Assembly: GCA_015488935.1 (NCBI GenBank)
Contig: WFMU01000021.1
Coordinates: 1-17,461, forward strand
Source of the DNA: Flavobacteriaceae bacterium
Lineage (GTDB): Bacteria; Bacteroidota; Bacteroidia; Flavobacteriales; Flavobacteriaceae
Direction of reading: 5' to 3'
Length of the DNA stretch: 17,461 nucleotides
Below, piece after piece: positions 8,872 to 15,445 of this stretch (the stretch's first letter is position 1; each line of letters begins with the position of its first letter). A model generated the notes under the pieces. It worked only from the letters and a program-made list of their open reading frames with translations, made no database searches and was not told the DNA's origin. A program made the position numbers and the translations under genes.

Positions 8872-9456
8872 TTACAAGTTTTTAAGAGCCTTTTTAATTA
8901 ATTCTTCAAGACTAATATTAGGGTTTTCTTGCATTATTTTTTGCGTTAATTTATCTACTTGTCTTTTTGAGTAACCTAAAACTTCTAAAGCAGATAACGC
9001 TTCTTCTTTAATAGTATTGTAAGAACCACTAACAGATTCTTCGGAAATAGTATAAGTTTTTAAAATTTTATCTTTTAAATCAATAATTACACGTTGTGCT
9101 GTTTTGGCACCAATACCTTTTACAGATTGTATGGTTGGTATATCTTCGGTAGCAATTGCTTGTTGTATTTGTTCAGATGTCATGGAAGAAAGCATGGTTC
9201 TTGCAATGCTTGGTCCAACTCCAGAAACCGAAATTAGTAAACGGAATATTTCTCTTTCTAACTTATCAAAAAATCCAAATAAGGTATGTGCATCTTCTCT
9301 TATGGATAGATGGGTGTGTAATAATAAATTTTCATTATCTGGAATTTTAGAGAACGTATTTAATGAAATATGTAATAGATAGCCTACGCCATTGCTTTCA
9401 ATAACAGCATGTGTTGGTGTTTTTTCTACTAATTTTCCTTTAATAAATGTTATCAT
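8872..9456 (-). CDS. ruvA: Holliday junction branch migration complex subunit RuvA
   Basis: RuvA binds four-way DNA junctions as a tetramer and loads the RuvB motor for branch migration in recombinational repair. The 194-residue length is standard. The order of domains is an N-terminal OB fold (1 to about 64, starting MITFIKGKL), two helix-hairpin-helix motifs (SVSGVGPSIA near 77 and SVKGIGAKTAQR near 112), a flexible linker (about 135-148) and the RuvB-binding domain III (about 149-194, ALSALEVLGYSKRQV). It lies 40 bp after maeB and immediately before sprA. ruvB is not in the window. Confidence 0.97.
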   Translation of the reverse strand: MITFIKGKLVEKTPTHAVIESNGVGYLLHISLNTFSKIPDNENLLLHTHLSIREDAHTLFGFFDKLEREIFRLLISVSGVGPSIARTMLSSMTSEQIQQAIATEDIPTIQSVKGIGAKTAQRVIIDLKDKILKTYTISEESVSGSYNTIKEEALSALEVLGYSKRQVDKLTQKIMQENPNISLEELIKKALKNL

Positions 9457-9496
9457 TCTTTTTTATAACAAGTTAAGCGTCAAATGTAATAATTTA

Positions 9497-11785
9497 TTAT
9501 TTCTTTTTATTTATTATTTTATCTTTTTCTTGTGCATCAATTACTGCAATGGCTGCCATATTTACCATTTCGTCAACACTAGCACCTAATTGCAAGATAT
9601 GTACAGGTTTTTTAAATCCTAACATTATTGGTCCAATAGATTCTGCACCATATACTTGTTTCATCATTTTATAGGTAATATTAGCAGAATCTAAGTTTGG
9701 AAAAATTAACACATTTGTTTTTTTACCAATTAATTTAGAAAAGGAGAATTTATCTTTTAATAATTCCGAATTAAAAGCAAAGTCTGCTTGTACAGGGCCA
9801 TCTACAATTACTTTTGGATAATTATCGTGAATAAATTTTACTGCTTCGCTAATTTTAGTGGTTTCTTTTGCCGATGATGCACCAAAATTTGAAAAAGAAA
9901 GCATGGCAATATTTGGTTTTTGTCCAAAAAGTTTTACCAAATTACTAGTCATTTGGGTAATTTTTGCTAAATGTTCTGCGGTTGGATTAATATTAATAGT
10001 AGTATCTGCTAAAAACATAGGTCCTTTTTTGGTTAGCATAATATTACATGCTGCAACTCTAGAAACGCCATCTTCTTTTCCAATAAGTTCAAACATTGGT
10101 TTTATTACACTAGAGTAATTTCTGGAATATCCAGTAATCATAGCATCTGCATAGCCTTCATTAACCATCATGGCAGAAAAATAATTACGTTCTCGCATTA
10201 TTTTTTGAGCAGCAAGTAATGTAAAACCTTTACGTTGTCTTGCTTTCCAAAAAATTTCGGCAAATTTATTTCTTCGTTTTGTTTCTTCTTTTGTTTTAGG
10301 ATCTACAATTTCTAAATCTGCCGTAAAACCTATTTCTTCTTTTAGTTCGTTAATTATTTCGGTATTTCCCATTAATATAGGAATACCAATTTTTTCATCA
10401 CTAACAATTTGTGCTGCTTTTAGAACATCTAAATGGTCTGCTTCTGCAAAAATTATCTTTTTCTGTTTTGCTCTTGCTCTATTGTGTAAAATACGAATAA
10501 GTTTGTTTCCTGTACCTAAACGCTCCATTAAGTCATCTCTATATTTGCTCCAATTTGTAATTGGATTTTTAGCAATTCCAGAATCCATTGCTGCTTTTGC
10601 AATTGCTGGTGGTATGGTATAAATTAATCTTGGATCAAATGGTTTTGGAATAATATATTCTTTTCCAAAGGTTAGATTTATTTCATCGTAAACAATATTT
10701 ACTTGTTCTGGCACCGATTCTTTTGCTAGTGCTGCCAGTGCATGAACGGCTGCCATTTTCATTGCTTCGTTAATTCCTGTTGCTCTTACATCTAGTGCGC
10801 CTCTAAAAATAAAAGGAAATCCAAGTACATTATTTACTTGGTTTGGATTATCGGAACGACCTGTTGCCATAATAATATCGTCTCTCGATTTTATTGCCGT
10901 TTTATAATCAATCTCTGGATTTGGATTTGCTAATGCAAAAACAATTGGGTCTTTTGCCATAGATTGTAACATTTCTGTAGAAACAATACCTCCTTTAGAC
11001 AAACCGATAAATACATCAGAATTTACCATAGCTTCTTCTAAAGTATGTAAATCTCTATTTGTTGCAAATTGTTTTTTATGGCTATTTAAATTATCTCTAT
11101 CTGCTCTTATTACACCTTTACTATCGCACATAATAATGTTTTCTGCTTTTGCACCAAGTTTCATGTATAGTTTTGTACATGATATGGCAGCAGCTCCTGC
11201 GCCACTTACAACAATGATTACTTTTGAAATATCTTTATGTACCAATTCAATGGCATTTTTTAATGCTGCTGCAGAAATAATGGCAGTACCATGTTGGTCA
11301 TCGTGCATTACAGGAATATCTAATTCTTCTTTTAGCCTACGTTCAATCTCAAATGCTTCTGGAGCTTTAATATCTTCTAAATTTATACCGCCAAAAGTCG
11401 GAGAAATTGCTTTAACAGTTTCTACAAATTTATCGACATCTGTTACGTCTAGTTCAATATCAAATACATCGATATCTGCAAAAATTTTAAAGAGTAATCC
11501 TTTACCTTCCATTACTGGTTTAGATGCTAAAGGACCAATATTACCAAGTCCTAAAACGGCTGTTCCATTAGAAATTACACCTACTAAGTTACTTTTTGCA
11601 GTGTATTTATATACATCGGTTGGATTTTTTTGTATTTCTAAACACGGTTCTGCAACTCCTGGCGAATAGGCTAAGGATAAGTCTCTTTGTGATGCGTGTT
11701 TCTTTGTAGGGATAACTTCAATTTTTCCTGGTGTTGGCTTTTCGTGATAGCGTAAAGCTTCTTTTTTCATTCGACTTGAGCTCAT
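9497..11785 (-). CDS. maeB: NADP-dependent malic enzyme, MaeB type with phosphotransacetylase-like domain
   Basis: This enzyme oxidatively decarboxylates malate to pyruvate in the cytoplasm, supplying NADPH and pyruvate. The 762-residue two-domain architecture is that of MaeB. The N-terminal malic enzyme half (about 1-410) contains the catalytic tyrosine in LSLAYSPGVAEP (Tyr40), the catalytic lysine in MEGKGLLFK (Lys95), metal-site acids in NLEDIKAPE and HDDQHGTA (about 137-163) and a GAGAAA nucleotide-binding turn (about 195-200). The C-terminal part (about 430-755) resembles phosphotransacetylase. In this family it is a regulatory, acetyl-CoA-sensing domain. The start at 11785 gives MSSSRMKK, and a second ATG (11770) would shorten it by five residues. 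Cofactor preference for NADP is inferred from the family. A TATTTTTG -7 element lies 27 bases upstream. Confidence 0.95.
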   Translation of the reverse strand: MSSSRMKKEALRYHEKPTPGKIEVIPTKKHASQRDLSLAYSPGVAEPCLEIQKNPTDVYKYTAKSNLVGVISNGTAVLGLGNIGPLASKPVMEGKGLLFKIFADIDVFDIELDVTDVDKFVETVKAISPTFGGINLEDIKAPEAFEIERRLKEELDIPVMHDDQHGTAIISAAALKNAIELVHKDISKVIIVVSGAGAAAISCTKLYMKLGAKAENIIMCDSKGVIRADRDNLNSHKKQFATNRDLHTLEEAMVNSDVFIGLSKGGIVSTEMLQSMAKDPIVFALANPNPEIDYKTAIKSRDDIIMATGRSDNPNQVNNVLGFPFIFRGALDVRATGINEAMKMAAVHALAALAKESVPEQVNIVYDEINLTFGKEYIIPKPFDPRLIYTIPPAIAKAAMDSGIAKNPITNWSKYRDDLMERLGTGNKLIRILHNRARAKQKKIIFAEADHLDVLKAAQIVSDEKIGIPILMGNTEIINELKEEIGFTADLEIVDPKTKEETKRRNKFAEIFWKARQRKGFTLLAAQKIMRERNYFSAMMVNEGYADAMITGYSRNYSSVIKPMFELIGKEDGVSRVAACNIMLTKKGPMFLADTTININPTAEHLAKITQMTSNLVKLFGQKPNIAMLSFSNFGASSAKETTKISEAVKFIHDNYPKVIVDGPVQADFAFNSELLKDKFSFSKLIGKKTNVLIFPNLDSANITYKMMKQVYGAESIGPIMLGFKKPVHILQLGASVDEMVNMAAIAVIDAQEKDKIINKKK

Positions 11786-11811
11786 ACTTCTGATGGTTTT
11801 AAAGCGAACTA

Positions 11812-11819
11812 CAAAAATA
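11812..11819 (-). promoter_or_regulatory. -7 promoter element of maeB
   Basis: TATTTTTG on the minus strand matches TAnnTTTG exactly. It would start transcription about 20 bases before the maeB ATG. No clear TTG is found at the expected -33 spacing. This may be the promoter for the whole maeB-ruvA-sprA-gcvH series. Confidence 0.55.
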
Positions 11820-12000
11820 CAATAATTATAACTTTTTGCGACTTTTTATAGCTAAAAATAAGGCAAAAATATCTCGGTTGGCTTTTTAAAAAGATAAAGT
11901 GCGGATTTATGCATTGCTAGAACAGAAATTTATATGTTTAGAACGATTAAAAATTACTTAAATACTTATTGTTCTGTTTTTTTTGAAAAGAAATATACTT

Positions 12001-12008
12001 TATTTTTG
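12001..12008 (+). promoter_or_regulatory. -7 promoter element of the DUF4920/cytochrome pair
   Basis: TATTTTTG is an exact TAnnTTTG match 25 bases before the ATG at 12034. A TTG at 11983-11985 is only 15 bases upstream, shorter than usual, so the -33 element is uncertain. The sequence between 11820 and 11982 shows no other convincing element. Confidence 0.55.
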
Positions 12009-12033
12009 TAATAAATTTAAAAGATATAAAAAA

Positions 12034-12534
12034 ATGAAAAGAATAGTGTATTTATTGGTAATTGTTCTGGCTTTTGTTTCCTGTAAAGAAAATAAAAAAG
12101 CAGAAAAAAAGGTAACGAAAGATGTTGCAGTTGCTTATGCATCTTTTGGCGATAAAATTACTTCAGATAATTATTTAGATAAGGATGCGATGTATGCAAA
12201 ATTTAAATCCTTAAAAAAAGGAGATACCATTGCAGTAAAATTTGCTTCAAAGATTAATAAAGTTTGTAAAAAGAAAGGGTGTTGGATGCGTTTGGATTTA
12301 GGTAATGGCGATGAGTCATTAGTTAGATTTAAAGATTATGGATTTTTTATGCCATTAAATTCTGATAATAGAGAGGTAATTGTTTCTGGTAGAGCATATT
12401 TAGATGTGGTTACTGTAGATCAATTGCGTCATTATGCTAAAGATGAAGGTTTATCTCAAGCAGAAATTGATAAAATTACGGAAGATAAGGTTACTTATGC
12501 AGTTGAGTCTAATGGTGTATTGATGAAAAAATAA
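12034..12534 (+). CDS. DUF4920 domain-containing lipoprotein
   Basis: This is a 166-residue predicted lipoprotein. Its N-terminus MKRIVYLLVIVLAFVSC has the charged start, hydrophobic core and lipobox with acylated Cys17. The mature part begins with a Lys-rich stretch and then a compact domain containing the CKKKGCWMRL segment and SGRAYLDVVTVDQLRHYA, which I recognise as DUF4920. The function of that domain is unknown to me. The paired cysteines with a following Trp-Met suggest a metal or redox role, which is inference only. The frame is open from a TTG at 11983, but the ATG at 12034 puts the signal peptide at the N-terminus and follows an A-rich leader, so it is preferred. The next gene starts 11 bases after the stop. 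Confidence 0.85.
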   Translation: MKRIVYLLVIVLAFVSCKENKKAEKKVTKDVAVAYASFGDKITSDNYLDKDAMYAKFKSLKKGDTIAVKFASKINKVCKKKGCWMRLDLGNGDESLVRFKDYGFFMPLNSDNREVIVSGRAYLDVVTVDQLRHYAKDEGLSQAEIDKITEDKVTYAVESNGVLMKK

Positions 12535-12545
12535 ATAATTTTGGA

Positions 12546-12986
12546 ATGAAAAATTTAGTTTTTGCTTTTTTTACAATAGGTTTTTTGCTTTTTGGTTGTG
12601 AAACAAAAAAGAAAGAAAAGATAATTCCAGCAGATAAAAAAGAAGAATTGGTAATGTATCAACCTTCTGAAATGACACTATTAATGCGGGAAATGTTTGC
12701 CTTTCAAGAAGCATCAAAAAAACAAATTGAAAATGGCGAATTGCCAAAAGATTTTCCCGAGCGATTTAAAAAAATCCATACCGCAAAACTTTCCAATCAG
12801 TTTACGCATGATAAATCTTTTCAGAATTTTACAGATTTGTATTATAAGAATATTGAAAATTTAGCAAATTCTACTAAAAAAGATGCTAAAAAGAATTTTA
12901 ATATTGCCATAAATTCATGTATTGCATGTCACAAAACTACTTGTACAGGACCAATAGTACGAATTAAAAAGTTACTGATTAAATAA
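12546..12986 (+). CDS. Cytochrome c'-like lipoprotein with C-terminal CxxCH haem motif
   Basis: This is a 146-residue predicted lipoprotein. The signal peptide ends in the lipobox LLFGC (Cys18), so it is probably periplasmic-facing and membrane-anchored. The rest reads as a helical domain, and near the end comes the single c-type haem motif C125-IA-C128-H129, followed by a further Cys133 and GPIVRIKKL. A CxxCH close to the C-terminus is the hallmark of class II cytochromes (cytochrome c' fold), not of class I. Met residues around 40-50 (MTLLMREMF) could supply an axial ligand, but this cannot be shown from sequence. It is co-directional with the DUF4920 gene 11 bp upstream and ends at a shared terminator. 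Electron transfer or gas binding are both possible. Confidence 0.75.
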   Translation: MKNLVFAFFTIGFLLFGCETKKKEKIIPADKKEELVMYQPSEMTLLMREMFAFQEASKKQIENGELPKDFPERFKKIHTAKLSNQFTHDKSFQNFTDLYYKNIENLANSTKKDAKKNFNIAINSCIACHKTTCTGPIVRIKKLLIK

Positions 12987-12998
12987 AAAACATAAAAA

Positions 12999-13021
12999 AA
13001 CCCTATCATTTTGATAGGGTT
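12999..13021. terminator. Bidirectional intrinsic terminator between the cytochrome-like and cold-shock genes
   Basis: A 10-bp stem (AACCCTATCA at 12999-13008 with TGATAGGGTT at 13012-13021) closes a 3-base loop. On the minus strand it is followed by a run of T (complement of the A-run 12994-13000), so it is a good terminator for the cold-shock gene. On the plus strand the hairpin ends the cytochrome-like transcript with a weaker T tract. Confidence 0.8.
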
Positions 13022-13050
13022 CTGTACTAAAATAAGTTATAAATTTTAGA

Positions 13051-13245
13051 TTAAAGCACTTTTACATTTACTGCGTTTAACCCTTTTCTACCTTCTTTTA
13101 ATTCGAATTCAACTGCGTCACCCTCACGGACTTCGTCAATTAAACCTGTTACGTGTACGAAGTATTCTTTGTTTGTGTCTTCGTCGTCTGTAATGAATCC
13201 AAATCCTTTTGATTCATTGAAAAATTTTACTGTACCTTTATTCAT
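13051..13245 (-). CDS. Cold-shock domain protein (CspA family)
   Basis: This 64-residue single-domain protein has the five-stranded cold-shock fold that binds single-stranded RNA and DNA and acts as an RNA chaperone. It starts MNKGTVKFFNESKGFGFI, which contains the RNP1 motif KGFGFI, and continues with the RNP2-like motif YFVHVT. The ending GLNAVNVKV is typical. RNP2 has Tyr instead of the usual Val/Ile at its first position, a common variant. It has its own promoter and terminator, so it is a single-gene unit. The leader after the promoter is short (about 20 bases), unlike the long thermosensing leader of E. coli cspA, so there is no sign of that control. Confidence 0.95.
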   Translation of the reverse strand: MNKGTVKFFNESKGFGFITDDEDTNKEYFVHVTGLIDEVREGDAVEFELKEGRKGLNAVNVKVL

Positions 13246-13269
13246 TTTAATAATAATGTTAATAAGTTA

Positions 13270-13277
13270 CAAATGTA
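13270..13277 (-). promoter_or_regulatory. -7 promoter element of the cold-shock gene
   Basis: TACATTTG on the minus strand is an exact TAnnTTTG match, 24 bases before the ATG at 13245. No TTG stands at the ideal -33 distance; the nearest is 13 bases upstream. Confidence 0.55.
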
Positions 13278-13342
13278 CCATATTTATTTACAATATAACT
13301 ACTTTATTTTTAATTTTTTAAAAAAGTGTATTTAAAGTGTAC

Positions 13343-13756
13343 TTAATGAGGTAACTTTTCTTTTGTTGCATGATACGAAAAAGCTCCTATCATTGCCCCA
13401 AAAATCACAATTAGTATCGGAAAAACACCTTTACCTAAGAGAACAAAAAATGGTCCTGGACATGCTCCTGCTAAAGACCAACCAAGTCCAAAAATAATTC
13501 CGCCAAGGATATTTCGGTATTTTCCTCTTTTTTTTGGAATAAATTCAACTGCATTACCTTCAATATTTTTTAGTTTAGTTTGTTTAATTACTTGTATGAG
13601 TATTATACCAACAATAATGGCTGAGCCAATAATACCATACATGTGTATGGACTGAAATTTAAACATTTCAAAAATGCGATACCAAGATATTGCTTCTGAT
13701 TTGGAAAGAATTATTCCAAAAAAAGTACCTACTAAAAAGAATTTTATATATTTCAT
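13343..13756 (-). CDS. YeeE/YedE-type sulfur transporter, second half (DUF6691-like, PmpB type)
   Basis: This 137-residue protein has about four membrane segments and is the C-terminal-half partner of a split YeeE/YedE transporter. The key motif GLGWSLAGACPGP (Cys99) is at the position where single-chain YeeE carries one of the cysteines thought to pass thiosulfate through the membrane. The family imports thiosulfate or other sulfane-sulfur compounds, and the exact substrate here is unknown. It begins 2 bases after the stop of the preceding subunit, so the two are translationally coupled and likely form one transporter. A lysine/arginine-rich cytoplasmic loop (KKRGKYR near 75-81) precedes the motif helix. 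No clear terminator follows before the cold-shock gene. Confidence 0.85.
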   Translation of the reverse strand: MKYIKFFLVGTFFGIILSKSEAISWYRIFEMFKFQSIHMYGIIGSAIIVGIILIQVIKQTKLKNIEGNAVEFIPKKRGKYRNILGGIIFGLGWSLAGACPGPFFVLLGKGVFPILIVIFGAMIGAFSYHATKEKLPH

Positions 13757-13758
13757 AA

Positions 13759-14316
13759 TTAACTAAATATTAAAGGGTAAACAAACCATGTCATTATAAG
13801 ACCTCCAATAAAAAAGCCAATGACGGCTATTAATGATGGTTTTTCTAGCATACTTAAACCAACAATGGCATGACCACTTGTACAGCCACCAGCATATCTA
13901 GCTCCAAAGCCTACCAAAAAACCTGCTATTAATAAAATACTAATCGTTTTTAAATTTAGTGATTCTTTACTAAAAATTTCAGTTGGCATGTAGGTTTCTC
14001 CAGCATTGTTAAAACCCAATTCTTTTAAATCAACTTTAGTTTGTTCGCTAATTGCAACTTTATTGGTGTTTGATAAATAATTAGAAGATAAAAATCCACC
14101 AAAAATTAGACCTACCATAAAAGCGAGGTTCCATTTGTTTTTACGCCAGTCGAATTTAAAAAAATCTACGAATTTACCTGCTCCGCCAATGGTACAAAGA
14201 GTTTCTAAGTTAGAAGATATACCTAGTCGTTTACCAAAGTAAAACATTAAAAACATAGAAAGTGCTATTAGTGGTCCAGAGACATACCACGCCCAAGGTT
14301 GTAGAATAAATTCCAT
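13759..14316 (-). CDS. YeeE/YedE-type sulfur transporter, first half (PmpA type)
   Basis: This 185-residue integral membrane protein has about five hydrophobic segments and carries the diagnostic motif GFGARYAGGCTSGHAIVGL (Cys145). This is the N-terminal-half signature of YeeE/YedE transporters, which move thiosulfate or related sulfur species into the cytoplasm. A soluble insert rich in Lys/Glu (about 85-120) separates the first three segments from the motif helix. The downstream gene supplies the complementary GACPGP half. Flavobacteria often carry this pair near sulfur-handling enzymes (rhodanese, persulfide dioxygenase) and a Crp/Fnr regulator. Here only the regulator is close. The promoter and a Crp-like operator lie just upstream. 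Confidence 0.87.
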   Translation of the reverse strand: MEFILQPWAWYVSGPLIALSMFLMFYFGKRLGISSNLETLCTIGGAGKFVDFFKFDWRKNKWNLAFMVGLIFGGFLSSNYLSNTNKVAISEQTKVDLKELGFNNAGETYMPTEIFSKESLNLKTISILLIAGFLVGFGARYAGGCTSGHAIVGLSMLEKPSLIAVIGFFIGGLIMTWFVYPLIFS

Positions 14317-14340
14317 AAAAAGTATTTTTAGTTAGTTTAC

Positions 14341-14348
14341 CAAAGTTA
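14341..14348 (-). promoter_or_regulatory. -7 promoter element of the YeeE pair
   Basis: TAACTTTG on the minus strand is an exact TAnnTTTG match. It places the start of transcription near 14337, about 21 bases before the ATG at 14316. No -33 TTG stands at normal spacing (the nearest is 25 bases away), which fits a promoter dependent on an activator. Confidence 0.55.
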
Positions 14349-14368
14349 TACTATTTTTTTATACGATA

Positions 14369-14384
14369 TGTATCAAATGTTACA
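14369..14384. promoter_or_regulatory. Crp-like operator 1 (TGTAT-N6-TTACA)
   Basis: This 16-bp inverted repeat has the 5-6-5 layout of Crp-family sites, with one mismatch between the half sites. Its centre (14376.5) is about 40 bases upstream of the inferred start of the YeeE pair, where a class-II activator would sit. The right half overlaps a second small palindrome, TTAC-N5-GTAA (14380-14392). Confidence 0.5.
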
Positions 14385-14440
14385 TTACGTAAATCTGTAA
14401 TTTTTATAAATAGCAAAAAATCAATCAATTACTTTTTTAT

Positions 14441-14456
14441 TGTAACTATAATTACA
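14441..14456. promoter_or_regulatory. Crp-like operator 2 (TGTAA-N6-TTACA)
   Basis: This inverted repeat has perfect 5-bp arms around a 6-bp spacer (CTATAA), the spacing of Crp-family operators. Its centre (14448.5) is about 41.5 bases upstream of the start inferred for the DUF4382 gene from its -7 element. Confidence 0.55.
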
Positions 14457-14478
14457 GAAAAGTATGGATTATTGTTGT

Positions 14479-14486
14479 TACCTTCG
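14479..14486 (+). promoter_or_regulatory. -7 promoter element of the DUF4382 gene
   Basis: TACCTTCG matches TAnnTTTG at five of six fixed positions. Transcription would begin near 14490, leaving a leader of about 44 bases that ends in an A-rich stretch before the ATG. As at the divergent promoter, no -33 TTG is at normal spacing. Confidence 0.45.
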
Positions 14487-14533
14487 TATAGCTGTATTTA
14501 CGGCAAAACAAAAAATAATTAAAAAATAATAAT

Positions 14534-15364
14534 ATGAAAGAAATGTTTAAAAAATTTATGATGCTATTTTTGGTAATGGCAATATTTATATCTTGTAGTG
14601 ATGATAATGATATAAATACAGATGGTCAAGGACAAGTAAAAGTACAATTGACTGATGGTCCTTTTCCTTTTAATTTTGTTACTCAGGCTAATGTTGAAAT
14701 AGCAAAAATTCAATTGCAAGATAGTAATGGAGCACTAGTAACAGTTTTTGAAGGATCTGCTGCTTATAATATGATTGGATTAGCAAATGGTGTTAGTACG
14801 GATATTGCAACAGCAAATATTCCAGTAGGAACTTATGTAGAGGCTAGGGTTACATTAAGTGATGCTTCGATAAAATTATCTAATAATACTGTTTTTGACT
14901 TGAATGTTAGTACGTCAATTCAGTATGTTTTTGATATTAATCCAGGGTTGGTTGTTGAAGATGCTATTTCGTCTGACTTATTATTTGACTTAGATATTAA
15001 TGATTCTTTTCAATTTTTTGGAATGGGTGGTGTACAGTTTCCTAGTTGGATTAATTCGATGGATTTAATTCAAGGATGTAATTTTAATCCAGATTTTAGA
15101 GTTTGCGATAGGGATTTAACTGGTGAAATTTCGGGAACAGTAACCGTAAATGGAAATACAGAAGCCAATGTTCAAGTATATATTTATGTAGATGGTCATC
15201 GAATTTCTACACATACAGAGGCTGATGGTTCTTTTACTTTTGTAGGTATTCCGAATGGAACATACACGGTACATGCAAATACAAGTACTAATGCAAATGT
15301 GTCGGTTGCAAATGTTAGTGTTGCAAATTTTGGAACTGCAACTTGTACCGTTACGATAAATTAA
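14534..15364 (+). CDS. DUF4382 domain lipoprotein with carboxypeptidase-regulatory-like domain
   Basis: This is a 276-residue predicted surface lipoprotein. The signal peptide ends in the lipobox IFISC (Cys21). The next residues, SDDND, match the acidic Ser-Asp-Asp lipoprotein export signal that sends Bacteroidota lipoproteins to the outer face of the outer membrane. Residues about 32-165 form a DUF4382 domain (QVKVQLTDGPFPF start, with ANVEIAKIQL). After a cysteine-containing linker (GCNFNPDFRVCDRD), residues about 195-270 form a beta-sandwich like the carboxypeptidase regulatory domain (ISGTVTVNG...DGSFTFVGIPNGTYTV). Ligand and function are unknown. Asn/Ser/Thr-rich composition and the absence of catalytic motifs suggest a binding or structural role. 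The gene is monocistronic, with its own promoter, operator and terminator. Confidence 0.85.
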   Translation: MKEMFKKFMMLFLVMAIFISCSDDNDINTDGQGQVKVQLTDGPFPFNFVTQANVEIAKIQLQDSNGALVTVFEGSAAYNMIGLANGVSTDIATANIPVGTYVEARVTLSDASIKLSNNTVFDLNVSTSIQYVFDINPGLVVEDAISSDLLFDLDINDSFQFFGMGGVQFPSWINSMDLIQGCNFNPDFRVCDRDLTGEISGTVTVNGNTEANVQVYIYVDGHRISTHTEADGSFTFVGIPNGTYTVHANTSTNANVSVANVSVANFGTATCTVTIN

Positions 15365-15400
15365 CCTATGTTCAATGTAAAAATATCAAATTAATAAAAT

Positions 15401-15429
15401 AGAGGCTGTCTGAAAAGACAGTCTTTTTT
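15401..15429 (+). terminator. Intrinsic terminator of the DUF4382 gene
   Basis: A stem of about 11 bp (15401-15411 with 15416-15426, including two G-T pairs) is capped by a GAAA tetraloop and followed by a T-run to 15429. It lies 37 bases after the stop codon. It also faces the end of the convergent Crp/Fnr gene, but the minus-strand T tract is poorer. Confidence 0.85.
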
Positions 15430-15445
15430 GTTTAAAAATAAAAAG

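Noticed and set aside
11136..11669. A 177-codon plus-strand open frame opposite maeB
   Set aside because: It is fully antisense to the catalytic domain of the malic enzyme, shows no recognisable protein features, and has no promoter-like element or A-rich leader of its own.
11882..11893. A 12-bp perfect palindrome CTTTTTAAAAAG in the maeB/DUF4920 intergenic region
   Set aside because: It consists almost only of a T-run and an A-run in AT-rich DNA, is expected by chance, and has no second copy or nearby gene end.
11983..12033. A TTG-initiated 17-residue extension of the DUF4920 protein
   Set aside because: It would place the signal peptide internally and overlap the -7 promoter element at 12001-12008. 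The ATG at 12034 fits better.
13307..13342. Possible terminator after the YeeE pair
   Set aside because: TTTTTTAAAAAA has no GC-containing stem, and the neighbouring AAGTGTA motif is a direct repeat, so no stable hairpin is supported.
14363..14376. A partial Fnr box on the minus strand (TTGAT-N4-ATCGT)
   Set aside because: Only the left half matches TTGAT-N4-ATCAA, and it overlaps the better 5-6-5 repeat at 14369-14384.
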